Assembly: GCA_025093555.1 (NCBI GenBank)
Contig: JAIWNF010000029.1
Location: forward strand, 584,210 to 648,209
Source of the DNA: Circinella umbellata
Lineage: Eukaryota > Mucoromycota > Mucoromycetes > Mucorales > Lichtheimiaceae
Direction: 5' to 3'
DNA: 64,000 nt
The notes under the pieces: generated by a model
What the model was told of the DNA's origin: nothing
Database searches by the model: none
The model's input: the letters and a program-made list of their open reading frames with translations, nothing else
Program-made: the position numbers and the translations under genes
In this document: in pieces, positions 27,501 through 41,752 of the stretch
Numbering within the stretch: the stretch's first letter is position 1
Layout: each line of letters opens with the position of its first letter

Positions 27501-29677
27501 GCTGAGGAGGTTGATGATCAAATGATTCCATATGGCGGAGTGGCTGGCCCTGGCGAGGGTAATGCATATGATGATGCTGGTAACCCGCTGCCTGAGGTCT
27601 ACCAAAAAAAGAGAAAGGGTTTATTAACCATTTTTAGAAACATTGTGTACTTCCAACCCAAATAAAACCAAAAAATACCTACCTTTGGTAATGAGACATG
27701 TAACTATAGTTATTTGGAATGTCTGGATATATTCCACGGCTGTCTTTGGCATAAGGTGGAGAAACATTATCTGGATGCATAACAAGGATTTGATCCTTCA
27801 ACCGATCATCCGCCATACGACATATGCATACAAGTTCATCATCAGTTAATGGGGCATCTAGTTAATTGATATATAAATGTATAGAGAAATTAATCCGTGA
27901 TTCAACTACCCTTCACATTTTGTTTGTAATAACCCAGAACTGATGACTAATACTTACAAAATCGATCGCCATTGTCATGATAATACATTGGTCCATTTTC
28001 ATGATAATATAAATAGAGACCATCTTCAAGTTTTAATTTTTGAAGAATTGCATCCTTGACAACGGTAGGATCACCCATATCTGTTACTGTTAGACTAAGG
28101 AATGTATTTGAATCTGCAGTGACTTGAATGCGTTGACGCGGTTGTTGGGATTGTTGGGGAGTAGATGTATATTGCGGATAATGTTGATAGGGGGTGACAG
28201 ATGGAGGTGGAAGATGAGCTGTTTGATGATGATGCTGCTGTTGCGGCTGAGCTTGAGGTTGCGATTGCGATTGCGATTGTGGTTGAGGTGTAAGTTGTGG
28301 TTGAACCTGGGTCTGTGGAGGAGGGTGCGAAATCGTTGTTTGTTGTAGAGGTGTAGAAAACGATGATGTGTGTCCAGTTTGTTGTTGCGATTGATCCTGT
28401 ATATATAACGGAGTATTTAGCCGACATTTTTATTTTTATTTTTTATCAAAAAAAGGAATTCCATTTTATGAATACCCAATACAACTCAATAAAATGAATG
28501 AATTTCCCCATCTAAATAACTTTTGTTTGATTTGTTTTACCTGAAATTGATGAATGCGCTTTCCTGTAATTTTCCAACCACCTTTTGGATCATTAGGTTG
28601 AGCACGTGGGCTAATAGGACTGTTTGCCCAATCATACGCTACAACATTCGGTGTAGATGTCGAGGATGTAGGAGCAGTTGTTATGGGAGGTGAAATAGTA
28701 GTTGGAGTTACTGTAAGACCAGTAGAATGAGATACTTGTACTGGAGTTACCGAGCTACTACTACTACTGCTACTACTACTATTACTATTACTACTATTAC
28801 TCGTATTGGGAACACGGCCATTGACATTGATAAGTAGTTCTTGATTGTTTCCGTTTGGTCGCAACCGTGTACGTTGATATAAAGGTCGTAATCTCGACAC
28901 GTCGTATTGAAGATCATTAACAATCCTTGAAATGTGTTGTGGATTCGATGACTTGCGCTCGGGTATGAGATGTTTGATCTTATCGTAATCGGTGTCGGAA
29001 GTGGCAGGTCCCTGAGTGGTTGGTATATTAGGGTTACTGTTATATGCGTTTGATATTGTTGTTAATGGTGTTTGTGAAGTTGAACTGCTCGTAGTTACAG
29101 GAGGTTGTTGTTGTCGACCATATTGAGCGGACGTACTATCAGTATACTATTTTTGTTTCAAAATATAGTTTAATATTGATCAACTTTATGGTCATTTATT
29201 CTTTTCTACCCTCCTCTTCTTTTTTTTCCTTTCCCATATTATATAATCTTACATGACCATACGGCAACTCATTATTATTGTTCCTGTGTGATTGAATGCA
29301 GTTGAATAAATGCCATACTTCAGTCTTCGGAAGCGATCCTTGTATTAAATTATTCAACTCGATAATCGACAAATTCAAAAAGCGATATCCATAAACGTTA
29401 TGTTCTAGTTTATTTTTAATCTTGTTAGTTTATTCTTTTGTATTTCATCTTAAAAAATAAAAGTTTAATATATGTGTATAGAAATCTCGAGAAAATAAAA
29501 TAAGCTTTCTCCTTATCGTTCATAAGTCTGTATAACAGAAATACCTTTGAAAGTATGTGTAATAGAATTAAAGCCATTTTCTTCGAGAAAACGAACGACT
29601 TTTTCGATCGACCATTCACTATTGACTATAGTTTCGGATGAATGTGGATTAACATGAAAATTTGGGTCCACTGCCAT
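24515..29677 (-). CDS. MAP kinase kinase kinase (Bck1/Ste11 family) with SAM and Ras-binding-like domains
   Basis: Eleven exons on the minus strand (29677-29545, 29404-29253, 29146-28541, 28396-27958, 27857-27683, 27598-25854, 25765-25353, 25254-24982, 24893-24814, 24727-24649, 24568-24515) join in phase to about 1382 residues. An N-terminal SAM domain (about 18-85: WSIEKVVRFLEENGF, FLNLSIIELNNLIQG) is followed by a Gln/Pro-rich linker, a ubiquitin-like Ras-binding-type region near 385-475 (TVTDMGDPTVVKDAILQKLK) and a 570-residue disordered stretch. The kinase begins near 1090: GKGSFGRV, Lys1119 in IAVK, HRD around 1220-1222, ITDFG, and GTVFWMAPE. The kinase resembles Bck1 of the cell-wall integrity cascade; SAM plus Ras-binding layout is that of Ste11/Byr2. 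Which cascade it serves is uncertain. Confidence 0.9.
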
Positions 29678-30163
29678 TGCGGGACAGTGAAAAAAAAGAA
29701 AAAGAAAAAAAAAAGAGGGTCGTTTTTTTTTTCTCTCAAAAAAAAAAGAAAGGGAAAAAGGTACAATTGGGTCGCCTTTATTCTGGCTATGAAAACATGG
29801 AGTTTAATAAATGAAATACAAAAATAGAAATTGAGAAATATATAAAATAAGCCATTCAACAATTCCTATCGTCGCAGTTGGGAACCTATATCATTTTAAT
29901 TAATTACCTTGAAACTTAATATATCATCATATATATATAATGGTATATACATACTAATTAGTGCAACTACATTGTAATAATTTTCTTCAAATTGTTTTCT
30001 TGTTTTTTTTTGGGAATTCTACTTCGTCGAAGCGGAGGTAATGCTAGTCCATCTTTAGCTATAATATCACGAGCATCATCAGGACCAATATTATGGCTGC
30101 CTACATCATTACGGTGCATCGTTGTCTAATGTTTTTTTTTTTTTTTCTACTAAGGCACAAAAA
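29678..30163. other. intergenic with a possible 50-codon minus-strand ORF
   Basis: Poly-A/poly-T tracts upstream of the MAPKKK. On the minus strand an ATG at about 30120 opens a frame of about 50 codons (MHRNDVGSHNIGPDDARDII, later LPPLRRSRIPKKK) ending near 29971. It looks more protein-like than its surroundings but has no recognised domain and no clear splice partner. Confidence 0.3.
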
Positions 30164-30376
30164 TTAAAACAACGTATTGATCCCTTTGAAATTCGGGATC
30201 TCTCCATCACGTTTATATTTTTGACAAGTAGCACACCCAAAGCAATAAAGACATATAGTCAAAGATAAAAATTCGTCAGCTTTTCCAACACAATCACATT
30301 GACGCTTGTCAAGGGCCTCCACTACTTTCCTTGAACCTATTCTCCCATACCACTTAATAGGGGAGCTTCTATACAA
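30164..30376 (-). CDS. hypothetical Cys-rich fragment
   Basis: A 70-codon minus-strand frame with no good ATG start (it opens after a stop at about 30391) and paired cysteines: CDC, then CLYCFGCATC followed by a basic KYKRDGE. The spacing suggests a zinc-binding knuckle, but I do not recognise a family. It may be one exon of a larger gene or a relic of a decayed element; it lies in a block where all weak coding signal is on the minus strand. Confidence 0.25.
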   Translation of the reverse strand: MYRSSPIKWYGRIGSRKVVEALDKRQCDCVGKADEFLSLTICLYCFGCATCQKYKRDGEIPNFKGINTLF

Positions 30377-30598
30377 TGTATGAAGGAAAAAGTTTTAGGA
30401 TTGTTAATAACAAAACCCAGGAGCCAACTACATGGAAAAATGACTTTTTTTACTGCTAATCGTTCATGTGCTTTTCTGATTCATAACTCTTGTGTATTTC
30501 TATCTCTTTCTAGCTTTCCAATCTTGATATTCTTTCTTTCTCTTATTACGTTCCCTGCAGTGAGCATGTTTACTAGAATATTAAGTGATTAAATTCAT

Positions 30599-31073
30599 TC
30601 AACGGGGTGAATTATTGACAGGTTTGACCAGCTTGGTCATGTTGGAAACCTTTTTAGAGCTTCTTGATGAGTTTCCTTCAGGCTCCTCCATTATTGTATC
30701 ATTAACATCGTCATCTGTATCGCTTTCAAAAGGGAAGTATCTGGCAGCAACTTGGCGGTTTACCTCGGTATAATATTCTTCCAGACTGTTACCGAAGGTG
30801 CTGGCGCTCGTAAAGATACCAGGTTCAGTTCCAGTAATACAAAGTGCCTTTTGGATCCAATACAAGACTCTTAAACTTTTCATACGTATCCTCAGTATTC
30901 TATCTACATGAATAAAAATTTTCTCTCATGAGAATACATACAGTATCTTATAGACTACTCGGATTTACATCTCAATGTTGCCTTGCTAATATCTGACGAT
31001 ACTTACCAGTAGCTCCTTTGGTCCTGGTATCGTTTAATCCCATTTTTCTTGTCAAGATACAGTTATTTCCCAT
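30599..31073 (-). CDS. hypothetical protein, two exons
   Basis: Exon 1 (31073-31007) starts MGNNCILTRKMGLNDTRTKG and ends at a GTAAGT donor. A TTCATGTAG acceptor opens exon 2 (30903-30599), and the junction is in phase, giving about 123 residues. Exon 2 reads RMKSLRVLYWIQKALCITGT, then a Ser/Thr- and acid-rich part with ESDTDDDVNDTIMEEPEGN and a basic tail. No domain recognised. The consistent splice junction and composition argue for a real or recently decayed gene. Function unknown. Confidence 0.4.
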
Positions 31074-31939
31074 TAAACTGGTAATCTCAATATGTAAGGA
31101 TCTGTACTTGTTTAACTTTTGGGATGCGGGTGAGAGTTACAGGACACACTGGTTGATAAAATATGATTAGATTAAGCTGTACAAGATTAAAAAAAATAAC
31201 AGTTAATATAATGTACCTAAGTACTGTTTAATATAGTCTTGCTACTGTGGTCTTGACTTCTGGTGATACGTAAAAATGCTATTTATGAAATATTGAGAAT
31301 GAATCAGGGATTGAATCAATAATGAATTTATAAAAAAGTACGTATTGGTAAGGAAGTAGATGACGAGAAAGATGAAAAGCATATATGTAAAATTGGGAAA
31401 GAATAAGATAAAATAAAAGACGCTGTTACGTATCTCTTGACAAGGAGGAATTGTATATTTTTATTTGCTGCGCAAAAGAATTAACCAATTGGTAATAAAG
31501 GGAAAAGCTGAGTTGACGTTTAACAAACTTCTATTATTGGTTTCATCAGTTCAAAGACTACTATTATAAATCCGATAAATATTTGAGGAAGTTTACCAGA
31601 TACCGGTTTATCGAATCACCAGTATTTTATCAAGTATGTACGGGCTTATGTAGCGAAATACCGGTTTAGCGAGAAATTACTGCCATACAAATAGGATCTT
31701 TTTTCTCGCAAATCACTATGTGCATTTGAAATCATAAGCCATTGGTCATCTGCTTTTTTTCTGGTTTCTTTATAATCCTTCCACAAAGTCTTCTTTTATT
31801 ATTCGATACTCGATAGCCATTACTTATCTTGACATTCGATAGGGGTCTTCTTTTCTCGTGAGACTTCCGACTTTTATTGATATGTCATATGGAAAGGATG
31901 TTTTCATCCATTCCAATACATAAGAGGCCGGTAATTTAT
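31074..31939. other. gene-free, with a repeated TACCGGTTTA motif
   Basis: No gene seen. The motif ATACCGGTTTA(T/G)CGA appears twice in the same orientation, near 31602 and 31658, in a GC-richer patch. This may be a trace of a mobile element end or a satellite unit. Confidence 0.4.
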
Positions 31940-33229
31940 TTAATTTGTTTCGCTATATAATAATGCAAGGCGATTAACTTCTTCGTCCAACTCTTTCATT
32001 TGCTGTTGCAATTCCTCCCTACTTATGTTAGGTCGTCTTCGTCGTTTCTCGCCTTTGATGATGATGATTATGATGCATTTTTAGATGATGGGAATGATTT
32101 TGGCTATCGTTTTTCTTGTAATACGATAGCCAATCCAACGAATCTGAAATTTGTTTACATAGTCCAGGCTCAAACGAGGACGAAGACGATGCTGTTTCAA
32201 AATATGATGTATACTTGCTATATTAAAGGAGCGTGCTAATACAGCTAGCCGATCCCTATCTGCATGCATCTTATCACGTACAGCTGTTTTATCAGAATCA
32301 TATATTTCATGCGAATCACGAAATGTTTCATATATGGGTCTTGCTGATAAATGCTGCAGTGGGTGCTTTTCTTGTAGCTCAGGATTCATCACTACCGTTT
32401 GTTTATCTAGCTGCACTACTTCAAGAATTTTGTTTGAAACGGAAACAAATGCTACCAAATTGAACCCTCCTACATCAGGACCACTACGGTCGATTTCCTT
32501 TTTGGGAACAAATGATCGGATAAAATCATTAAAAGCCGATGCAACTTGACAAATCTCACCTGATATCTTTGTAGAAGTATAACCAGCTTTTCAAACATCA
32601 TTAGGTGTTACACGATGTCCAACCTTGGAAGACATGGTCATCATTGTGATAACTGTTTCTAAACACCGAATGATGCTGCTGTTGAAGAAATAGACAACGA
32701 CCAGGTGGCCATGGAATACCAATTTTGGTTAGTTGACAGATCTGTTTCTGTTTCTGCTTCTGTTCACTTGTTTTTTCTGATGAATTGCACTTGCAGAAGA
32801 TATAAGTTGAAAAAGCATTGGGTCGCAATTTTGAGTGTAAATAAGCTTTAGAGCAGTCTTCTTGGGAATGGTTAGTTTCAGGAGTCCAATGCTTTAAATG
32901 ATCTGTGCTAAGGTATGCAGTGTCTGCAAACCATCAGCAAAGGTTTGTCGATGAAAACAAATTATTGGTGCCATGATCAGAAGATTTCAAATCAGAGCAC
33001 CCATAACTTTTGCCAAGTTACTAAATGTATAAAAGTAATACCATGAGTATCAAACAGATGGACATAATCAAAATATGTTTGTATGGGTCACATTCATTCA
33101 ACAAAGTAATGTATTTATCCGTTTAATACTTACACACTTTTATCTTTACCGTTTTTCTTTTTTCCAAGGTAAACTGTGGATATCCATGATACGTAAATGT
33201 TCAAATGGGAAAATCTTGTCGGTTTCCAT
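31940..33229 (-). CDS. hypothetical protein of unknown family, five exons
   Basis: Proposed exons 33229-33150, 33020-33001 (20 nt), 32923-32624, 32559-32125 and 32052-31940 stay in phase without a stop and give about 315 residues. Exon 1 starts METDKIFPFEHLRIMDIHSL. Exon 3 has HWTPETNHSQEDCSKAYL and CKCNSSEKTSEQ. Exon 4 has FNDFIRSFVPKKEIDRSGPD, then a charged helix-rich part. The last exon has EKRRRRPNISREELQQQMKE, a basic patch followed by a heptad-like helix. Without splicing, in-frame stops interrupt the frame at about 32598 and 32081; the third intron uses a weak GTTGGA donor and the last a GTATTA donor, so parts of the model are uncertain. No domain recognised. Alternative: a decayed gene whose stops I have hidden in introns. 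Confidence 0.4.
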
Positions 33230-33488
33230 TTAGGAAATGATGCTATTACGTATCATGGGCATAACGATCAAATTTTGTCGTGCAACCATCTTCTATATTT
33301 ACTTTTTTCAATTTAACATTGATAGTTTTTACTTGTTGGTCACTGTAAATTTTTGCTATATCTCCTTTTGTGATAATGTTTTATAAAAAGTTAGCAATTC
33401 TTTAGCTTTATTAAAAGCACAGATAAACATGATTATAAAAATACAGTACCATATCTTTCAATTGAGCTATAACATAGAGCTACCCCAT

Positions 33489-35010
33489 TTAGCTCCCTGA
33501 AAGAACGTTTACTTGATCCTCATTAAGAGTAGAAACAACATCACCGATAGCTAATCCTTGTCTCAAGGCATATTTCAAAGATGTTGTAACATCCGTAACT
33601 CTCATGTAGATTATCAGAAATTGTTTTGATTTACAGTTGGGCCCCGTTAATTCAACATACCCTTTTAATTTAATTTTCACAATAATTTTGAGGGCTTGAA
33701 ATTAGGTGGCCTTCCAAAACATGACTTGAAAAAGAGTTTTATTGGCTTTCTGTAACAAATGAATTATATAAAGTTGCTTGTTTAGAAAAAAGCAACGGCT
33801 TCAATCTATTTTGAAAATCAAGGAAACTATGACAGTTTTACTTCAGTAACAACATTAATTGTATTTGTGGTACATACTTACATTGATACTTCTTCTTTAG
33901 TAATTGTTTTATCACAAAAGATGTCAAAGAAATACTAACTATATAATAAATATGAAGCATATAACACGATCATTTAAATGTTCTATTGATCAAAAGCAGT
34001 AATGGTATGTAGCATATACATTGGTTTATTTATTATTACCTTTTTTCCAGTTTTGCCTCCAATATAGTTCCCCGATAATTTCATTCTACCGTTAATTTCA
34101 CAAAATAGCCAGGAATGAAGTAAATAAAATTATTCGTAGCCTATTGCATTTCCTCTTAATACAACCGACCGAAATCTTGATCTTTAAATTTTTTATAGAC
34201 AAGATTCGTAATGAGTCGGATTGATATTTGTCTTGACACACCATGATTTTTATATAAAATATCAGCTACTCTCCATTCCGGAATAAGTTGAAAAGACGAT
34301 TTGTAACTATTTTTGCTCTTTCCTTCGAAAGCTAATCCACTGTATACCCAATCCATTCGCCATAAAGTTCCCGTGCTACATAAGTAGCAACTATAGATAA
34401 AATATTGGTATAATTATCAATTTGATGTTTAACTTTGTATGTTTCATCAAGAAATAAATACATGTTATTAAATAAGCATTTACATTTAGTTTTTGATCAT
34501 TTTAAGAAGGTTTCATCATCAACTCCAAAATCTGGCCATCTTTACAGATGATTCCAGGTCTTCTACTGATGCTTTTGGTTTGATAAATTTTATATTCAAA
34601 GTTAGCTCAAGAGGTAACCAACATTCGACATTAAATCAAACAAATCAGTATCATGGAGGAAAGTGATAACTCTGCTGCCGGACTTATTAAAAATGATCGG
34701 CTTCTTACCTGTGGAGAATAATACATCCAAAATGAGAAGAATTGAAAACACTGTCAACTCTCTTTTTATTGATCTTTTTTTTTATCTGACAAGTTGAGAA
34801 TTACAGACTCGCTAATACCAAAAACAATAGTGTTGAGAGTAGTAGCGATATTACTTGATGAGTTACTACTCTCTGTGATAGTTAAGCATCTTCGCTCGGC
34901 AAGCCATTCTTTTGCTTTCTTTTTTGATTCAGGGGCTATTGGGTGTTGTTCCACGGCTTCAGAAGCGCGCTTGATACAATAATAATGTTCTATTTGCTGA
35001 GCATTGTATG
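33489..35010 (-). pseudogene. decayed gene of unknown family
   Basis: Several protein-like blocks lie in order on the minus strand but in changing frames: CIKRASEAVEQHPIAPESKK followed by AKEWLAERRC (about 34970-34870), KPIIFNKSGSRVITFLHDTD (about 34710-34650), then in another frame PLELTLNIKFIKPKASVEDL (about 34620-34560), then in a third frame WPDFGVDDETFLK (about 34540), MDWVYSGLAFEGKSKNSYKS with WRVADILYKNHGVSRQ (34356-34156), EINGRMKLSGNYIGGKTGKK (about 34095-34036) and KGYVELTGPNCKSKQF (33670-33600). Some changes sit at introns, but those around 34640 and 34545 have no usable splice sites, so the copy is probably broken. I believe such blocks occur in lineage-specific repeated genes of Mucorales, but cannot verify this. 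Confidence 0.45.
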
Positions 35011-35508
35011 AATCTTAACTGAAAGCATTAACAAATTGTATAGAAAAATTAACTGTGCTGACTTGGACATCTGACCAATAGAAAAAAACATTTGAATTAA
35101 CTTTCTGTTATATACAAGCATACGCAACATTATATATGTTTAGATAGTACTATTATACACACGTGATGGTTTGATATCCTTAAAACTTTACATGCTTAGG
35201 TTGGTTGTCAAAGTCAAAAGAAAAAAAAAAGAAAAAGAAAAAAAGAGGATGTGCAACATAAAGAATAAGAAGTTACACCTTTTTTATGCGTCGGGCTTTT
35301 TGAACCTTATTGTTTTGTTTTCAAGCCGCATCGTCACCCAACATGGAGTCTGATGACCCCTTTTATTACTTTCCCCAACATTAATAAAAAAAAGTGTTCC
35401 GAGTATGACTTTTTGATTTCTTGATAATGTTAACATACAATTGTCAATGTCTTTTTTTACAAGTAGTGAAGTATATTTTTTTTACCAGCAAATAATATTA
35501 GGATTATA

Positions 35509-35548
<40 letters not shown>

Positions 35549-36012
35549 TTTATATGTAGTATAGAAATCATCACGGATTATTATTATTATAGTAGCAGAT
35601 ATAAGCTGCGCTATTATTAAAATAATAAGTAGATCCCGAATAAAATGATAACGTTTGATTAATTAATAATATGTATATCAACACTAATTAAAGTTTATAT
35701 TTATATTATGTGTTGAGGCGACAATATATACCTATGATGTGGCTCCTTGGAATTATTTATAGATCACAATAATATATGGGATGTGGCGTGAATCAAAAAT
35801 TTCTTTGGGTGCTGTCAAGAAAATTATGTCTATACTTTACAGACACACAATTATTGTTATAATGTAATTATATGTGATCAATCTATTATTTTGGATGTTT
35901 CACACTAATAAGAATAGTAATAGTATCGAATGAAGAATGATGATTGGGTCAATAGCGCGATGAAAAAAAAAAAAAGAAAAACGTGACTATTATTGTCGCG
36001 GGCCACGACAAA
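35011..36012. other. gene-free stretch
   Basis: Very AT-rich sequence between the orphan block and the MCM3 promoter, with a poly-A/poly-G purine run near 35218-35247 and the (AT)n tract listed separately. No gene seen. Confidence 0.5.
35513..35546. repeat. (AT)17 microsatellite
   Basis: Uninterrupted AT dinucleotide run seen directly in the sequence. Confidence 0.9.
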
Positions 36013-36018
36013 ACGCGT
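36013..36018 (+). promoter_or_regulatory. ACGCGT (MluI cell-cycle box) upstream of MCM3
   Basis: ACGCGT lies 80 bp upstream of the MCM3 start codon, in an otherwise AT-rich promoter. This is the MCB element bound by MBF-type (Mbp1/Swi6) factors, which drive G1/S expression of MCM and other replication genes in yeasts. Two further CG-rich cores, GCGCGA at about 35956 and TCGCGGG at about 35997, lie close by. Function in this organism is inferred. Confidence 0.6.
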
Positions 36019-36097
36019 TCTAAAAAAAATTGACATACCGTACCTTTTTTTTTTTTTTTTTTTTTAACCTTTCCTATTTAACTTATAAAACTTGATC

Positions 36098-39490
<3,393 letters not shown>

Positions 39491-40095
39491 ACAAAAAACA
39501 TATTATCATCTGGCATACTTTCAACTCTTTCTCCCACTTTTTTTTTTCCTTGTTCCCCTTTTCTTTTTTTTCAATAAAAAGAATATGTAATTAGCTATAA
39601 TATTAGTATTATTATTATTATCAAATAACAAAATAAATATATAAAAATACATCTGCGTATGTGTGTTAATTTAATAAACATCCCTCGAATTTGTTGTTGT
39701 TGCTGCTTGGATATTAAGAAAAAAAAAATAGCCAAGGGAGTCTCCTTGACGACAAAAGCAGTAGTAGTAACCAAAACTAATTTATATGATGATGATGGTA
39801 TACGGTGAAAAAGGCAACAGCTCAACAACATATTCGCAATTTTGTTTTTTCTTTTTTGTTTTTTACCTTTTAAACAAGATTTTTAATGGATCCAAATAAG
39901 TGAGAGGAAGACCTTTTATTGGGAAAAAGAGTGATTTGAGAGGGGAATGTGTGTGCATACACATGGATTGAAAGAATGTTTTCAACTAAAGAGAAAGAAT
40001 TTTTGTTTGGAGAGTATAAAAAAAAAAAAAGAAAAAGAGTGAAGAGTTAAAAAAATCATGATTTTTTTTTTGCATAAAAGAACCCACATCATTCA
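39491..40095. other. intergenic between convergent MCM3 and RBM39-type genes
   Basis: Shared 3' flanks with poly-T runs (39537-39548) and (AAT/ATT)n sequence near 39600-39620. AATAAA-like signals occur at about 39573. No gene seen. Confidence 0.5.
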
Positions 40096-41706
40096 TTACA
40101 ACGAGAATTTGGCATCATAAATCGCTTCAGGTACAAAGACAGCTGTAATCTGTTTACCACCAAACCATCTTCCATTTAATGATGCTAAAGCTTTCCCCCC
40201 TGCTTCAACTGTGCTGAACTTCAAATATACTTCACCCTATTCATTTAATACATGTATACATATATATATATATATGTTAGTAAGTTATTCTCCTTGTCAA
40301 ATGACATGCTATTAGGAAAAGAGAATCGACTTACCAAAGAATTCGCATTAACATGAATATGTTCTACTTCCCCAAATTGCATACATTCTTGTTTGATATC
40401 TACCTCAAGATCTTGAACCCAATCAGGTTCCGTTTCCCTATAAAAAAAAAGAAGGGAGGGATAAGAGATTCACTACATATTCCTTACATGGAAAATTGCT
40501 CTTTTTTTTTGGCTGAAGAATACTTACTCTGCAGGATTAAACATGTTATTCATCATAATTGTTCGAGCAGGTGTTACGGGAATATTAGGAGTAGCGACAG
40601 GAACAGGTGCAAGAGCAGGCTGATAACTATTACAAAAAAAAAATGAATGTTTGAATTAAAAACACATGTTGGCTAGGTCATTCAAACTCAAACTAAAGAA
40701 ATAAACTTACGAAGATGTATTAGATTGTAGTTTTTGTTGTTGCTCTTGCTTTTGTTCTGCTCCGACAGGTTCAGGTTGTCTAGCTGCTAACTTATGCATC
40801 AATTCTGCTCGAGAAAGTGAATTCAAAGCAAGACCAGCAGAATCATCATCATCTAAATTAGTGTAATTAACTTGTGTGCCAGGTTTATCTGTTACTAACC
40901 CAACCTTCAACTATTATAATAAAACAAATGATGATGAGTTTACAGTTGTAAGGATTACCTTTTTATCTTCTATTTCAGAATAATATACAACAGAAAATAA
41001 AAGAAAAAAAACTTACATTTCGTCCAGCTAAATCGAAACCATTCATTTTATCCAGTGCTTGTCTACCATCAGCTGCACGAGTATACCTAACAAAAGAAAA
41101 CAAAAAGAAAATTAGTTTAATTCCATCTCCATGGCAATAAGACCAATCCTCATAACAACAACTTACTGAATAAAAGCGTATCCTTTCGAACGGCCCGTTT
41201 CTGGATCTAGAAGAGTGATAATTTTAGTTTCCCTTTCTTGTTAACGCTTATATTATAAAAATCCCCTCCCACCCTCCTTTCGTGGTTATTTTTTTTTACC
41301 TTTATGAAGATTAACAAAGTCCAAAGGACCAAACGGTTCGAAAATCTGACGAAGGTCTTCTTCAGTAAGACTAAAGTGAATTGAACCAACATATAATCTT
41401 TGAAACGTAGGTTCTTGTGTTCCTCCTCTATAAAATAAATAAATACATAAAATGTTAATAAATCATATCTTTATTACTTTTTATACATTTATTTTGCAAT
41501 CCATTCTTTATGTAAAAACAAATACTTACGCATTATTTTGATTTTGTAATGCAAGACGATTCTTTTCTGCTTCTGACATTTGCACAAGTACTGGAATACC
41601 TAAAAGTTTTTGACCTGACAAACCTAAAGCATTTTGAACAGACTCCTCTTCATAAAATTCCACATACCCAACTCTATAAAAAAATTATTGTTAGCTCTTT
41701 TGACTT

Positions 41707-41752
<46 letters not shown>

